From positions 1 through 5,774 of the forward strand of contig CAZTMX010000186.1 of the NCBI GenBank assembly GCA_964614855.1: DNA of 5,774 nucleotides, written 5' to 3'. Below the pieces are notes generated by a model. The model was not told the DNA's origin. It was given only the letters and a program-made list of their open reading frames with translations, and searched no databases. Origin of the DNA: CAWJHE01 sp964614855 (lineage in GTDB: Bacteria > Chloroflexota > Anaerolineae > Anaerolineales > UBA4823). Position numbers and translations under genes: made by a program. Numbering within the stretch: position 1 is the stretch's first letter; every line of letters begins with the position of its first letter. Positions 5,684 to 5,774 of this stretch are shown here, piece after piece.

Positions 5684-5774
5684 ATGTTTAGTGTAAACCT
5701 GATCAATAGTTTGAGTGGCTTGTTGATCCTCACCTCGCTATTGGTGATCGAAACCAAAAAACTGCGCATTTCAG
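5684..5774 (+). CDS. hyfE: Hydrogenase-4 component E, N-terminus only (cut by window edge)
   Basis: The ATG at 5684, with GGGAGG 6 nt upstream, opens 30 complete codons to the window end: MFSVNLINSLSGLLILTSLL followed by VIETKKLRIS. This resembles the start of E. coli HyfE (about 216 residues), which has a first membrane helix around LAGLMMLTSLFVI and then a basic residue cluster ending in LS. HyfE is a small multi-helix membrane subunit whose C-terminal half is NuoK-like. It is found in Hyf but not in Hyc. It follows hyfD by 24 nt. The order ABCDE predicts hyfF next, beyond the window. Confidence 0.8.
   Translation, partial: MFSVNLINSLSGLLILTSLLVIETKKLRIS

Overview
The window carries the first five genes of a hydrogenase-4 (Hyf) type membrane complex operon, in the order hyfA-hyfB-hyfC-hyfD-hyfE on the plus strand. 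This is the order of the Escherichia coli hyf operon. A divergent gene, cut by the left window edge, lies on the minus strand. The sequence comes from a draft assembly: hyfD contains exactly 100 Ns, the usual placeholder for a gap of unknown size. The organism is an anaerobic or facultative bacterium of moderate GC content. I cannot place it from sequence alone. Protein divergence from E. coli speaks against close enterobacteria, and an Anaerolineae-like (Chloroflexota) or similar environmental anaerobe is only a low-confidence guess.

Layout. Positions 1-395 (minus) hold the N-terminal part of a two-helix membrane protein with an acidic linker and a helical segment of the kind that leads into a PAS domain, so it is probably a membrane-bound signalling protein. 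Positions 396-691 are non-coding and hold an extended -10 promoter for the minus gene, small palindromes and a weak candidate promoter for hyf. Positions 692-829 hold three tandem copies of a 46-bp unit. Each copy repeats the ribosome binding site, the ATG and the first ten codons of hyfA, and only the third opens the real gene. hyfA (801-1400), hyfB (1437-3452), hyfC (3449-4387), hyfD (4402-5659, interrupted by Ns at 4475-4574) and hyfE (from 5684, cut by the right edge) follow with tight spacing, as expected for one transcript.

How the genes work together. HyfA is a four-cluster ferredoxin-like electron carrier. HyfB and HyfD are antiporter-like proton-translocating subunits related to NuoL/M/N, HyfC is the NuoH-like membrane anchor, and HyfE is a small membrane subunit. 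The presence of HyfD and HyfE separates this from the simpler Hyc (hydrogenase-3) set. The catalytic genes (hyfG, hyfI) and hyfF would lie to the right of the window, so whether the complex is a true hydrogenase cannot be decided here.

The most unusual feature is the triplicated hyfA start. The two upstream copies encode an identical 17-residue peptide, each overlapping the next start codon by 8 nt, and all coding differences between copies are synonymous. This is either a real duplication with a translational-coupling consequence or an assembly concatenation of strain variants.
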